Positions 1 through 6,112 are shown, counted from the first letter of the stretch. The stretch is 8,831 nucleotides of DNA from an uncultured Methanobrevibacter sp. (GCA_905235495.1 CAJOMK010000039.1:1-8831); one strand, 5' to 3'. The notes: generated by a model from the sequence alone, not told the origin. Numbers and translations are program-made.

Positions 1-124
1 AACTATAATCCTAATATGTATAAACTAATATAAAAAACTTTTTTAATTTATATGATTCGACATTGCACGAACAATAATCACACTTAATTCCATAGATAAT
101 ATGAAGACATTAAAAAAAGCATAT

Positions 125-149
125 TAAATACTAAAAAAGTTTAAAGAAA
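125..149. repeat. Direct repeat, copy 1 (T-rich on minus strand)
   Basis: This copy reads TAAATACT, six A, then GTTTAAAGAAA. It matches the copy at 166-192 apart from the length of the A run. On the minus strand it is an oligo-T element, so it may act as a backup terminator for the surface-protein gene. Confidence 0.55.
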
Positions 150-165
150 GAGACATTGAAGATAG

Positions 166-192
166 TAAATACTAAAAAAAAGTTTAAAGAAA
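166..192. repeat. Direct repeat, copy 2 (T-rich on minus strand)
   Basis: This copy has the same flanks as the one at 125-149, but with eight A in the centre. Only 16 nt separate the two copies. It supplies the T8 tract of the terminator described at 174-223. Confidence 0.55.
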
Positions 193-223
193 TAAAGAAT
201 GAATGAAAAATAAATTTCATTCA
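174..223 (-). terminator. Hairpin plus oligo-T terminator of the Ig-repeat protein gene
   Basis: Positions 200-208 (TGAATGAAA) and 215-223 (TTTCATTCA) are perfect 9-bp inverted arms around a 6-nt loop. Read on the minus strand, the hairpin begins about 15 nt after the stop codon at 239-241. It is followed by T-rich DNA ending in a run of eight T (positions 181-174). Oligo-T tracts are enough to terminate transcription in many archaea, so this is a likely terminator; a role for the hairpin itself is inference. Confidence 0.55.
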
Positions 224-238
224 AAAATTACATTAAAA

Positions 239-1603
239 TTATCCGTCAATAACATTATAGCTTGAAGAACAATTCTCTGCTTTGAAAAATTCATTTCCAT
301 AAGTTCTTGCCCTAGCAGTATGATTTCCAACATCAAACCAATTTGGATAATTAGCTTGTCCATGACCATTAACAACTTCTATTTCCTTAGCCCAAACATA
401 CTGATCCAATCCTACGGTTACATTTCCATTGAATCTTTCATCTGCATCAATTACAACTTGGACTGAAGAATCGGATTTGTAACAATCAACAACATGAATG
501 CTTAACTTAGGGTCTGCCTTTTCTACAGCAAAACCTTTTTGAACTCCATATGGCATGAAAATGTCATCCCCAGAATAACTGACCTGAACAGTATAATTGC
601 CTAAATCATTAATTTCAGGCATTTCAAATTCAAGATCGCCGTTTTCCATTTGTGCAGAAAATCTTTCGGAAAATTGAGGGGATTCAATTATTACAGTTCC
701 ATTAGCTGATTTGTTTGAATGCACCTTGACTATAGGATGTTCCCCATATTGAATATCATCAATAGACACACTTAACTCAGGATTGGTATCCCCATATACT
801 CTAAACGTTGATTCAGAACTTTCTGGGATAAAAATATCATCCCCTTCATAATCAACAACAGCATGATATTGTCCAGGATGCAATTTAGCAATCTCTGCAC
901 AACCAGTTCCATTCTCAAATTTAATTGGAACGGTTTTTGAATTGCTCAGCTTAATATTAGCTGTGCCGTTTAATCTTTTATCTGCATCAACATTAATTAC
1001 AACATTATTTCCATAAACAACACTATCAATAGACTTAATCCTAAAATTAGGCTTAATCTTATTTACATTGAATTTTGTAGTGATTTCCTGTGGATCAAAT
1101 TTTGAATCTCCAATGGTGTAAAGCTTGACCACATAGGTTCCTGGCTTCAAATCATACTCCTGAAATTGATATTTCATATAACCGTCCTTAATAGCAACCG
1201 CATAATTGTATGAAAAATCAGGACATTCCATTCTAACCCTAGCATAAAGATCCATATCCGCAAAAACTTTCACAACAGGCGCTTCACCATAGTCAACATC
1301 GTCAATATGTGCATTTAAATTTGGCCAAGATTTTGATAGATTAACTTGAGAACTGTTGACATCACTACCATTTACAATGTTTGTCTTATTGTCACTGCTG
1401 CCATCCTTATCCACATCTTCAGCTGGATTAATGTCAACACCAATTGAGTTTGAAACATTTACTAAACTATTTATTTCATTTTCTTTATGATTGACATATT
1501 TATTATTGCTATCATCATGATTTAAGTCAATGGCACCTAAAGGAGTTAAACAAAACATAGCAATAATAAATATGCAAACAAATTTTAAAAAAGATTTCTG
1601 CAT
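239..1603 (-). CDS. Secreted Ig-like repeat protein (adhesin-like), 454 aa
   Basis: This is a probable extracellular surface or secreted protein. Residues 1-24 form a signal peptide: Lys near the N-terminus, a hydrophobic core (FVCIFIIAMFCLTPLG), and likely cleavage after LGA. Residues 25-93 are an Asn/Asp/Ser-rich linker. Four Ig-like beta-sandwich repeats follow, opening at P94, P185, P275 and P365, a spacing of 90-91 residues. Their shared pattern is a YG(E/N) element, an NGT-type turn, and a closing G-Y-V-Y-GDDIF-F-V strand set. Thirteen N-x-S/T sequons suit archaeal N-glycosylation. The protein stops about two residues after repeat 4, with no transmembrane helix, pseudomurein-binding repeat or transglutaminase domain, so it may be released or held by partners. 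Methanobrevibacter genomes encode many adhesin-like proteins, often much larger. The start is the ATG preceded by AAGGGAT. The Ig assignment comes from repeat pattern, not a database match; the ligand is unknown. Confidence 0.8.
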   Translation of the reverse strand: MQKSFLKFVCIFIIAMFCLTPLGAIDLNHDDSNNKYVNHKENEINSLVNVSNSIGVDINPAEDVDKDGSSDNKTNIVNGSDVNSSQVNLSKSWPNLNAHIDDVDYGEAPVVKVFADMDLYARVRMECPDFSYNYAVAIKDGYMKYQFQEYDLKPGTYVVKLYTIGDSKFDPQEITTKFNVNKIKPNFRIKSIDSVVYGNNVVINVDADKRLNGTANIKLSNSKTVPIKFENGTGCAEIAKLHPGQYHAVVDYEGDDIFIPESSESTFRVYGDTNPELSVSIDDIQYGEHPIVKVHSNKSANGTVIIESPQFSERFSAQMENGDLEFEMPEINDLGNYTVQVSYSGDDIFMPYGVQKGFAVEKADPKLSIHVVDCYKSDSSVQVVIDADERFNGNVTVGLDQYVWAKEIEVVNGHGQANYPNWFDVGNHTARARTYGNEFFKAENCSSSYNVIDG

Positions 1604-1649
1604 AATATCCCTTCAATTTTTTATTAAATATAATTATTATATAAGACCC

Positions 1650-1657
1650 CTTATAAA
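1650..1657 (-). promoter_or_regulatory. TATA box candidate for the Ig-repeat protein gene
   Basis: On the minus strand this reads TTTATAAG, preceded by purine-rich AAAAATAA that could serve as the TFB-recognition element. Initiation about 25 nt downstream would fall near 1625, leaving a leader of roughly 20 nt before the ATG. A second AT-rich candidate (TTATATAA) lies nearer the gene, around 1637-1644. Confidence 0.45.
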
Positions 1658-1668
1658 TTATTTTTTGC

Positions 1669-1688
1669 ATGCAAGTGATTACTTGCAT
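1669..1688. promoter_or_regulatory. Perfect inverted repeat beside the promoter, probable operator
   Basis: The arms ATGCAAGT (1669-1676) and ACTTGCAT (1681-1688) are exact reverse complements around a 4-nt spacer. A second palindrome, TTGCATGCAA (1665-1674), overlaps the left arm, giving three TGCA cores in about 20 bp. The site lies about 11 bp upstream of the minus-strand TATA box at 1650-1657, a common place for an archaeal activator or repressor to bind. The regulator is unknown. Confidence 0.45.
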
Positions 1689-1765
1689 ATAAATCTAAAA
1701 TAAACAACAATTAAAAGTCCATTAACTAAAAAAATCAATATTCTTATTTAAAAAGAAAAACTTTT

Positions 1766-1789
1766 CTGTTTAAATGAAAAAATAAACAG
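1766..1789. repeat. 7-bp inverted repeat in the divergent intergenic region
   Basis: CTGTTTA (1766-1772) and TAAACAG (1783-1789) are exact inverted arms with a 10-nt, A-rich spacer. It could be a protein-binding site or a weak hairpin in a leader. It sits just left of the second AGACCCCT copy. Confidence 0.3.
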
Positions 1790-1976
1790 CGATTAGACCC
1801 CTAAATAAAATCAAACATTCAACTAAAAAAACAATAAGTATTATAATATAATAAGAAGTAATATAAATAATAAGGTATCTGATATTTAATTAGAATAACA
1901 TCAAAACATAAGAATTTTTTTTAATCAAAAAAATGTGAAAATATTTTAAAGGGAATGATAAATAAAATAATCGATT

Positions 1977-1982
1977 AGGAGG
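1977..1982 (+). promoter_or_regulatory. Shine-Dalgarno site that sets the GlmU start
   Basis: AGGAGG lies 3 nt before a TTG at 1986 and 6 nt before a GTG at 1989. The 6-nt spacing, and the fact that GTG gives MKAIILSAGEGTR as in the family, favour GTG 1989 as the real start. Confidence 0.75.
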
Positions 1983-1988
1983 AATTTG

Positions 1989-3305
1989 GTGAAAGCTATA
2001 ATCTTAAGTGCAGGTGAAGGAACAAGAATGAGACCATTGACTCTCACAAAGCCTAAAACAATGCTGCCTGTTGCTGGAAAACCTATTATTCAATATAATA
2101 TAGAGGCGCTACGTGATTGCGGTGTGAAAGACATTCTCCTTATTGTGGGATATAAAGAGGAAATAGTTCGTAATTACTTTAAAGACGGGTCAAAACTTGG
2201 AGTAAACATCAGTTATGCTACTCAAAGCAAATTAGAGGGAACTGCAGATGCTATAGGTTATGGAAAAGACTTTATCGAAGACAGTTTAATCACTCTTAAC
2301 GGTGACATCATCTTAGATATTGATATCCTCACTGAAATCATTGAAGATTATGAAAAGTCAAAACCAGATACTCTAATGGTGCTTACTGAAGTGGAGGATC
2401 CGAGTGCATTCGGTGTAGTTGAATTGGACGGAGATAATATCATAAATATTATTGAAAAACCTAAAAAAGGAGAGGCTCCAAGCAATTTAATCAACACAGG
2501 AATTTACATTTTCAATAAGGACATCTTTGATAAGATTGATAAGACAGAAGTTTCTCCAAGAGGAGAATATGAAATCACAGATTCATTATCACTCCAAATA
2601 GCTGATGGAAAAGTGGTGAAAGGACATAAGGCCACTAAAGAATGGAGGGATATTGGAAAACCATGGGAACTTATTGAAATCAATGAAAAATTGCTTAATC
2701 ATATTGAAGGAGAAATAAAAGGAACCGTTGAAGAAGGCGCTACCATTCATGGTGAAGTGTTTTTAGATGAAGGCAGTCTCATTCGTTCCGGAGTTTATAT
2801 CAAAGGTCCTGTATACATTGGTAAAAACTGTGATATTGGACCTAATTCCTATATCAGAGGAAATTCCTACTTTGGAGACAATGTCCACATAGGTAATGCT
2901 GTAGAAATCAAAAACTCAATCATTATGGAAAACACCAATGTAAGCCATTTGAGTTATGTTGGTGACTCTGTATTAGGTTCAAACTGTAATATTGCAGCAG
3001 GAACAAATATTGCTAATTTACGTTTTGACAATAAGACCATTAAGACAACAATCAAAAACAAAAGAACTGATACTGGAAGACGTAAATTAGGTGCAATTGT
3101 AGGAGATTCTGTAAAGACTGGAATCAATTCAAGCTTAAGTCCAGGAGTTAAAATAGGAGTGAGATCCACAATAGGTTCGGGTGTCCTATTATATGAAGAT
3201 TTAGAATCAGATATGAGAGTTTTAGTAAAACAAGAACATATCATCCAAAACAAAAAAGAAACTGGACAAATCTCTCTAGAAGAAGCAGAAGAAAATAAAG
3301 AATAA
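1989..3305 (+). CDS. glmU: GlmU-like bifunctional sugar-1-phosphate nucleotidylyltransferase/acetyltransferase
   Basis: A cytoplasmic enzyme expected to acetylate glucosamine-1-phosphate with acetyl-CoA and couple the product to UTP, giving UDP-GlcNAc for pseudomurein and glycan synthesis. Residues 1-240 are the nucleotidyltransferase domain: GEGTRMRPLT with KPK (9-23), LEGTADA (about 82-88), NGD with metal-binding D106, EKP (156-158), GEYEITD (192-198) and WRDIGKP (219-225). Residues 245-410 form a left-handed beta-helix. By recall, the archaeal ST0452 enzyme needs His, Tyr, Asn and two Lys with spacings 3, 20, 6 and 3; here H320, Y323, N343, K349 and K352 fit exactly, so the acetyltransferase half looks intact. 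At 438 aa it is slightly longer than archaeal relatives of about 400, through a Glu-rich tail. The start is GTG 1989, set by AGGAGG. Older annotation may call such proteins glucose-1-phosphate thymidylyltransferase, and the true sugar range is not visible in sequence. Confidence 0.85.
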   Translation: MKAIILSAGEGTRMRPLTLTKPKTMLPVAGKPIIQYNIEALRDCGVKDILLIVGYKEEIVRNYFKDGSKLGVNISYATQSKLEGTADAIGYGKDFIEDSLITLNGDIILDIDILTEIIEDYEKSKPDTLMVLTEVEDPSAFGVVELDGDNIINIIEKPKKGEAPSNLINTGIYIFNKDIFDKIDKTEVSPRGEYEITDSLSLQIADGKVVKGHKATKEWRDIGKPWELIEINEKLLNHIEGEIKGTVEEGATIHGEVFLDEGSLIRSGVYIKGPVYIGKNCDIGPNSYIRGNSYFGDNVHIGNAVEIKNSIIMENTNVSHLSYVGDSVLGSNCNIAAGTNIANLRFDNKTIKTTIKNKRTDTGRRKLGAIVGDSVKTGINSSLSPGVKIGVRSTIGSGVLLYEDLESDMRVLVKQEHIIQNKKETGQISLEEAEENKE

Positions 3306-3330
3306 CAAATAGTAATCAAGAATTATTCTT

Positions 3331-3372
3331 ATTAATTTACAAAATTAATGAAACAACTTAAAATAATTTTTT
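3331..3372 (+). terminator. Weak AT hairpin plus T6 run after glmU
   Basis: ATTAATTT (3331-3338) and AAATTAAT (3342-3349) are inverted arms around a 3-nt loop, and a run of six T follows at 3367-3372. The arms are pure A/T, so chance is a real alternative. If it works, it separates glmU from the carbonic anhydrase-like gene. Confidence 0.3.
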
Positions 3373-3434
3373 AAAAATTAAAGATAATTAATTTAAAAAA
3401 ATTAATTAAAAAAAAACTAAAAGAGGAGTATATT

Positions 3435-3911
3435 ATGAAACTCAATGAACCCGTAAAAATATTCCCTAGTGCACAAGTAATTGGTGATGTTGAAATTGGT
3501 GAAAATTGTTCCATTTGGCATGGAGCAGTTATTCGAGGAGATGTGGGCCCTATAAGAATTGGTAAAAACTCCAATGTACAAGACAACTGTGTTTTACACA
3601 CTTCAGCAAATCTAACACTTAAGATTGGAGATAACGTATCTGTTGGACATGGTGCTGTAGTTCATGGTTGTGAAATTGGTGACAATGTTCTTATAGGAAT
3701 GAATGCTACTGTATTGAACGGTGCTAAAATTGGCAAGAACTCAATTGTAGGTGCTGGTGCAGTAGTTAGTGAAAATAAGGAATTTCCGGAAAACAGCCTA
3801 ATATTAGGAGTTCCTGGAAAACTTATTAAAGAGACTACTCAAGAACAAAGAGACAATATTGCTTGGAATGCAGCACACTATGTTGAACTTGCAAATGAAT
3901 ACGATGACTAA
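3435..3911 (+). CDS. Gamma-class carbonic anhydrase-like protein (CamH/YrdA type), 158 aa
   Basis: This is a left-handed beta-helix hexapeptide-repeat protein that would trimerise in the cytoplasm. Repeats run from about residue 12 to 110 (for example VIGDVEIGENCSIWHG and VSVGHGAVVHGCEIGDNVLIG), followed by a C-terminal helix. The three zinc ligands of the gamma class are present as H55 (VLHTS), H72 (VGHG) and H77 (VHG). R34 and D36 (RGD) and the NVQD motif at 47-50, which line the Cam active site, are also conserved. The acidic loop and catalytic Glu62 of Cam are absent (V37 follows RGD), which places it with the CamH group, whose carbonic anhydrase activity is variable. Older databases call it ferripyochelin-binding protein. 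The ATG has AGGAG six bases upstream. CO2/bicarbonate conversion would suit a CO2-using methanogen, but a sugar or CoA-linked acyltransferase role cannot be excluded. Confidence 0.8.
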   Translation: MKLNEPVKIFPSAQVIGDVEIGENCSIWHGAVIRGDVGPIRIGKNSNVQDNCVLHTSANLTLKIGDNVSVGHGAVVHGCEIGDNVLIGMNATVLNGAKIGKNSIVGAGAVVSENKEFPENSLILGVPGKLIKETTQEQRDNIAWNAAHYVELANEYDD

Positions 3912-3963
3912 ATCATCTGATTTAAATTGTAATGAATAGAATGAATAATTTCATCTATCCATC

Positions 3964-3981
3964 AACTTTTTTTTAAAAGTT
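3964..3981 (+). terminator. Hairpin with T8 run after the gamma-CA gene
   Basis: AACTTTT (3964-3970) and AAAAGTT (3975-3981) are inverted arms around a TTTT loop, forming an eight-T run at 3967-3974, with more T-rich DNA after it. It lies 52 nt beyond the stop codon, between the gamma-CA gene and hisC. Confidence 0.5.
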
Positions 3982-4022
3982 TTTATAAAAAATTTAAGAT
4001 ATTGATTATTAATTTTTAACTA

Positions 4023-4030
4023 ATTTAAAT
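4023..4030 (+). promoter_or_regulatory. TATA box candidate for hisC
   Basis: ATTTAAAT is preceded by AACTA and lies about 40 nt before the hisC ATG. Initiation near 4053 would leave a short leader containing the AAGGT ribosome-binding site at 4060-4064. Because a terminator-like hairpin lies upstream, hisC probably has its own promoter here. Confidence 0.35.
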
Positions 4031-4070
4031 ACTAACTATTATCGATTTATCACTGAAAGAAGGTAAAATA

Positions 4071-5195
4071 ATGAAAGTACGTAAAGAAGTAGAGGAATTA
4101 GACCCTTATGTTCCTGGAAGATCCAAAGAGGAAATTGCACAGGAATTTGGAGTAAAAAAAGAAGACATCATCAAATTAGGATCTAATGAAAACCCATGGG
4201 GACCATCTCCAAAAGTAAAGGAAGCTATTGAAGCTGAACTTGCAAACATCAACAGATACCCTGAATCTTATTTGGAAGAGCTTAAAAAGGAATTTGCAAG
4301 ATATTCAAATGTCAAGCCAGAACAAATCATTGTTGGTGGAGATGGAGCAGATGAACTTATTGACACATTAGCAAAAACATTCATTGAACCAGGAGACGAA
4401 TTTATAGTGCCTTTACCTTCTTATATGTATTATGAATTTTTATTCAAGCCCTATGGAGCAATCCCGAATTATGCTAAATGGAATTTAGAGACAAATACCT
4501 TGGATTTAGACTCAGTTCTTAATGCAATCAATGAAAAAACAAAGATTCTATTCTTATGCACTCCAAATAACCCCAATGGAGCATTAATCAGTCAAGATGA
4601 CTTGAGAGCAATCTTGGATAAGACAAATAAATCCAAAGGTGGAGTATGTGATGCAGTGATTGTAATAGATGAAGCTTACTTTGAATACTCTGAAACAACT
4701 AATGTAAACCTTTTAGATGAGTATGACAACATCTTCATAATTAGAACAATGTCTAAAGTAATGGGTCTTGCAGGTATGAGAATCGGTTATGGTATTTCAA
4801 GCAAGGAAATCATCGAATTCATGCACAGAATCAAACCTGTTTTCTCCCTTACAAAGCTTTCATATGTGGCAGCTCTCACCACAATAAGAGACACTGAATA
4901 CATTGAAAAATCAATTAAGGATGGAATAGAAAGCAGAGATTTCCTTTTCGATGAGATTTCAAAAATGAAATCCGTTAAAGTCTATAAATCCTATTCCAAC
5001 TTTATGCTGATTGACATTCATGATACCGGATTTACAGCGGCGGAAATTACAAGAGAATTCATGAAAAGAGGAATGATTGTAAGAGATTGTACCTCATTTA
5101 AAGGATTGGATGAATATTACTTCAGAATCAGCATATGTACATTGGAAGAAGATAAGAAATTCTTAAGTGTTATGAGAGAAATCTTAAACGAATAA
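4071..5195 (+). CDS. hisC: Histidinol-phosphate aminotransferase
   Basis: A PLP-dependent class I/II (fold type I) aminotransferase that interconverts imidazole acetol phosphate plus glutamate with histidinol phosphate plus 2-oxoglutarate in histidine synthesis. Family marks are clear: the N-terminal LDPYVPG (10-16) and the LGSNENPWGPSP stretch (36-47) typical of HisC, NRYPE (61-65), PNNPNG (165-170) with the PLP-contacting Asn, VIDEAYFEYS (198-207) with D200 and Y203, RTMSKVMGLAGMRIGYG (225-241) with Schiff-base Lys K229 and phosphate-binding R237, and FRIS (351-354) with R352 for the substrate carboxylate. At 374 aa it is of normal length. The start is an ATG with AAGGT six bases upstream. 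No other his gene is in view, as is usual where archaeal his genes are scattered. Broad use on aromatic amino acids is possible for some HisC enzymes. No signs of damage or transfer. Confidence 0.93.
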   Translation: MKVRKEVEELDPYVPGRSKEEIAQEFGVKKEDIIKLGSNENPWGPSPKVKEAIEAELANINRYPESYLEELKKEFARYSNVKPEQIIVGGDGADELIDTLAKTFIEPGDEFIVPLPSYMYYEFLFKPYGAIPNYAKWNLETNTLDLDSVLNAINEKTKILFLCTPNNPNGALISQDDLRAILDKTNKSKGGVCDAVIVIDEAYFEYSETTNVNLLDEYDNIFIIRTMSKVMGLAGMRIGYGISSKEIIEFMHRIKPVFSLTKLSYVAALTTIRDTEYIEKSIKDGIESRDFLFDEISKMKSVKVYKSYSNFMLIDIHDTGFTAAEITREFMKRGMIVRDCTSFKGLDEYYFRISICTLEEDKKFLSVMREILNE

Positions 5196-5247
5196 TTATT
5201 AATGAAATAATTATTATTAAATTAAAATAAATACTCAAATAAATTAC

Positions 5248-5254
5248 GAGATGG
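5248..5254 (+). promoter_or_regulatory. Weak ribosome-binding site that decides between two ATG starts
   Basis: GAGATGG matches GAGGTGA at five of seven positions and lies 5 nt before the ATG at 5260. The earlier ATG at 5251 has no such site upstream and itself forms part of this motif. This favours 5260, though a start at 5251 would add only three residues. Confidence 0.4.
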
Positions 5255-5259
5255 AAAAA

Positions 5260-5970
5260 ATGGAATATAGTGTAACAGTTACATCATCAATTGAATATCC
5301 TAAAAATATGTCCTTTGTAATATTTTTAGCAAAATGTCCTCTTATATGCCCTTATTGCAGTAACAGTGAAATATTGGAAGGGGGAACTGAAATCAGTTTG
5401 GAAGAGATTTATGAAAAGATTGATGATTCTGCACTATTTATGGATGCTGTTGTGGTTTCAGGTGGAGAACCTTTGGTCCAATATGAAGATGTAATCGAAA
5501 TCTTCAAATACGTTAGGGGAATAGGACTTAAAACCAAATTAGATACAAGTGGAGTTTACCCTGACAGATTAAGAGCAGTTTTGGATTTAGGACTTGTTGA
5601 CTATGTAGCTATGGATATCAAAGCTCCTTTTGATAAGTATAAAAATGTCATCAATGCAGATATTGGAGAAAAGGTAAAGGAATCCATGGAAATCGTAAAT
5701 GAATATGAGGACATTTTCTTGGAATGCAGAACCACCTATTGTCCAAAATTACTTACAGAAGAAGACTTGTTTACAATAGTTGATGAAGTGGATTGTGACT
5801 TATACACAATACAGCAATTTAGAAACAGATGCGTTTTGGATGAATCTTTAGCTGAAGCTGAAGAGCCTAATCCTCATGATTTGGAAGATATTGCAAGAAG
5901 AATCAAAGAGGTACATCCAGACCAAGACATAAATATAAAAACTGCAGAATTTGGTCAAAGAAGCATCTAA
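5260..5970 (+). CDS. Radical SAM protein, anaerobic ribonucleotide reductase activase-like (NrdG2 type)
   Basis: An iron-sulfur radical SAM enzyme. Its closest-looking family is the anaerobic ribonucleoside-triphosphate reductase activating protein, which installs the glycyl radical on NrdD using S-adenosylmethionine and reductant. C26, C30 and C33 form the CxxxCxxC site for the [4Fe-4S] cluster (CPLICPYC). SGGEP (67-71) is the SAM-contacting motif, LDTSG (94-98) and MDIKAP (118-123) are later barrel strands, and QQFR (185-188) resembles the QPFR seen in this family. It is 236 aa from the chosen start (see the site at 5248-5254), with an acidic tail of about 50 residues beyond the core. It follows hisC by about 60 nt and could be co-transcribed with it. 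No nrdD is in view, so the partner is unproven. A pyruvate formate-lyase activase-like or other glycyl-radical activase is the main alternative. Confidence 0.75.
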   Translation: MEYSVTVTSSIEYPKNMSFVIFLAKCPLICPYCSNSEILEGGTEISLEEIYEKIDDSALFMDAVVVSGGEPLVQYEDVIEIFKYVRGIGLKTKLDTSGVYPDRLRAVLDLGLVDYVAMDIKAPFDKYKNVINADIGEKVKESMEIVNEYEDIFLECRTTYCPKLLTEEDLFTIVDEVDCDLYTIQQFRNRCVLDESLAEAEEPNPHDLEDIARRIKEVHPDQDINIKTAEFGQRSI

Positions 5971-5983
5971 AATTCATATTCAC

Positions 5984-6019
5984 AACTTATCCATTTAATG
6001 GCGAAAATATAGATAAGTT
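5984..6019 (+). terminator. 8-bp inverted repeat followed by T-rich DNA after the radical SAM gene
   Basis: AACTTATC (5984-5991) and GATAAGTT (6012-6019) are exact inverted arms with a 20-nt loop, starting 13 nt after the stop codon and followed by a T-rich stretch (6018-6030). It may end transcription of the radical SAM gene. The large loop leaves room for it to be an operator for the next gene instead. Confidence 0.35.
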
Positions 6020-6038
6020 TATTAATTTTTCATTAAAG

Positions 6039-6050
6039 ATATAATATAAT
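6039..6050 (+). promoter_or_regulatory. TATA box candidate for the ASCH-TPR gene
   Basis: GATATAATATAA lies about 70 nt before the ATG and is preceded by purine-rich TTAAA. Transcription starting near 6070 would give a leader of about 45 nt that includes the small hairpin at 6077-6097. Confidence 0.35.
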
Positions 6051-6076
6051 TAAGATTTACTTAATTATTTATTTAA

Positions 6077-6097
6077 AGACTATTTTTTAATTAGTCT
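6077..6097 (+). repeat. 6-bp inverted repeat in the ASCH-TPR leader
   Basis: AGACTA (6077-6082) and TAGTCT (6092-6097) are exact arms with a 9-nt loop, ending 7 nt before the ribosome-binding site. It is short and could be chance, but its place in the leader makes a translational hairpin or a protein site possible. Confidence 0.25.
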
Positions 6098-6104
6098 CCA
6101 ATAT

Positions 6105-6112
6105 AAGGTGAT
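6105..6112 (+). promoter_or_regulatory. Strong ribosome-binding site of the ASCH-TPR gene
   Basis: AAGGTGAT is a long match to the complement of the archaeal 16S rRNA tail and ends 3 nt before the ATG at 6116, so this start is secure. Confidence 0.7.

Larger units (their letters stand above)
1..238. other. AT-rich non-coding region downstream of the Ig-repeat gene
   Basis: I see no convincing reading frame or RNA gene in this stretch. It is very AT-rich. Its visible structure is a 9-bp hairpin and two copies of a T-rich element (as read on the minus strand), both placed where the transcript of the minus-strand surface-protein gene would end. A gene starting left of the window may control this area, but nothing here shows it. 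Confidence 0.6.
1604..1985. other. Divergent intergenic control region
   Basis: This 382-nt gap separates the minus-strand surface-protein gene from the plus-strand glmU-like gene. Its left part holds the TATA box and operator-like palindrome of the surface-protein gene. The middle holds a 7-bp inverted repeat at 1766-1789 and a second copy of the octamer AGACCCCT (1644-1651 and 1795-1802). The right part is AT-rich, with several weak TATA-like tracts (for example 1841-1850 and 1935-1950), none of which I can assign with confidence to glmU. I see no small gene or tRNA. Confidence 0.6.

Noticed and set aside
1..120. Possible small RNA or gene at the left edge
   Set aside because: There is no GC-rich folded segment, no tRNA arm pattern and no coding frame with a ribosome-binding site.
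1986..1988. TTG as the start of GlmU
   Set aside because: Only 3 nt separate it from AGGAGG, while the GTG directly after it has the usual 6-nt spacing and matches the family N-terminus.
2954..3319. Minus-strand open frame of 121 codons inside the glmU gene
   Set aside because: It lies antisense to the conserved beta-helix coding region, with no recognisable domain; glmU fully explains this DNA.
3386..3407. AATTAATT inverted repeat before the gamma-CA gene
   Set aside because: It is made only of A and T in a very AT-rich gap, so it carries little weight as a specific site.
3371..3601. Minus-strand open frame opposite the start of the gamma-CA gene
   Set aside because: It overlaps the conserved N-terminus of the gamma-CA gene and ends in low-complexity residues produced by the AT-rich gap.
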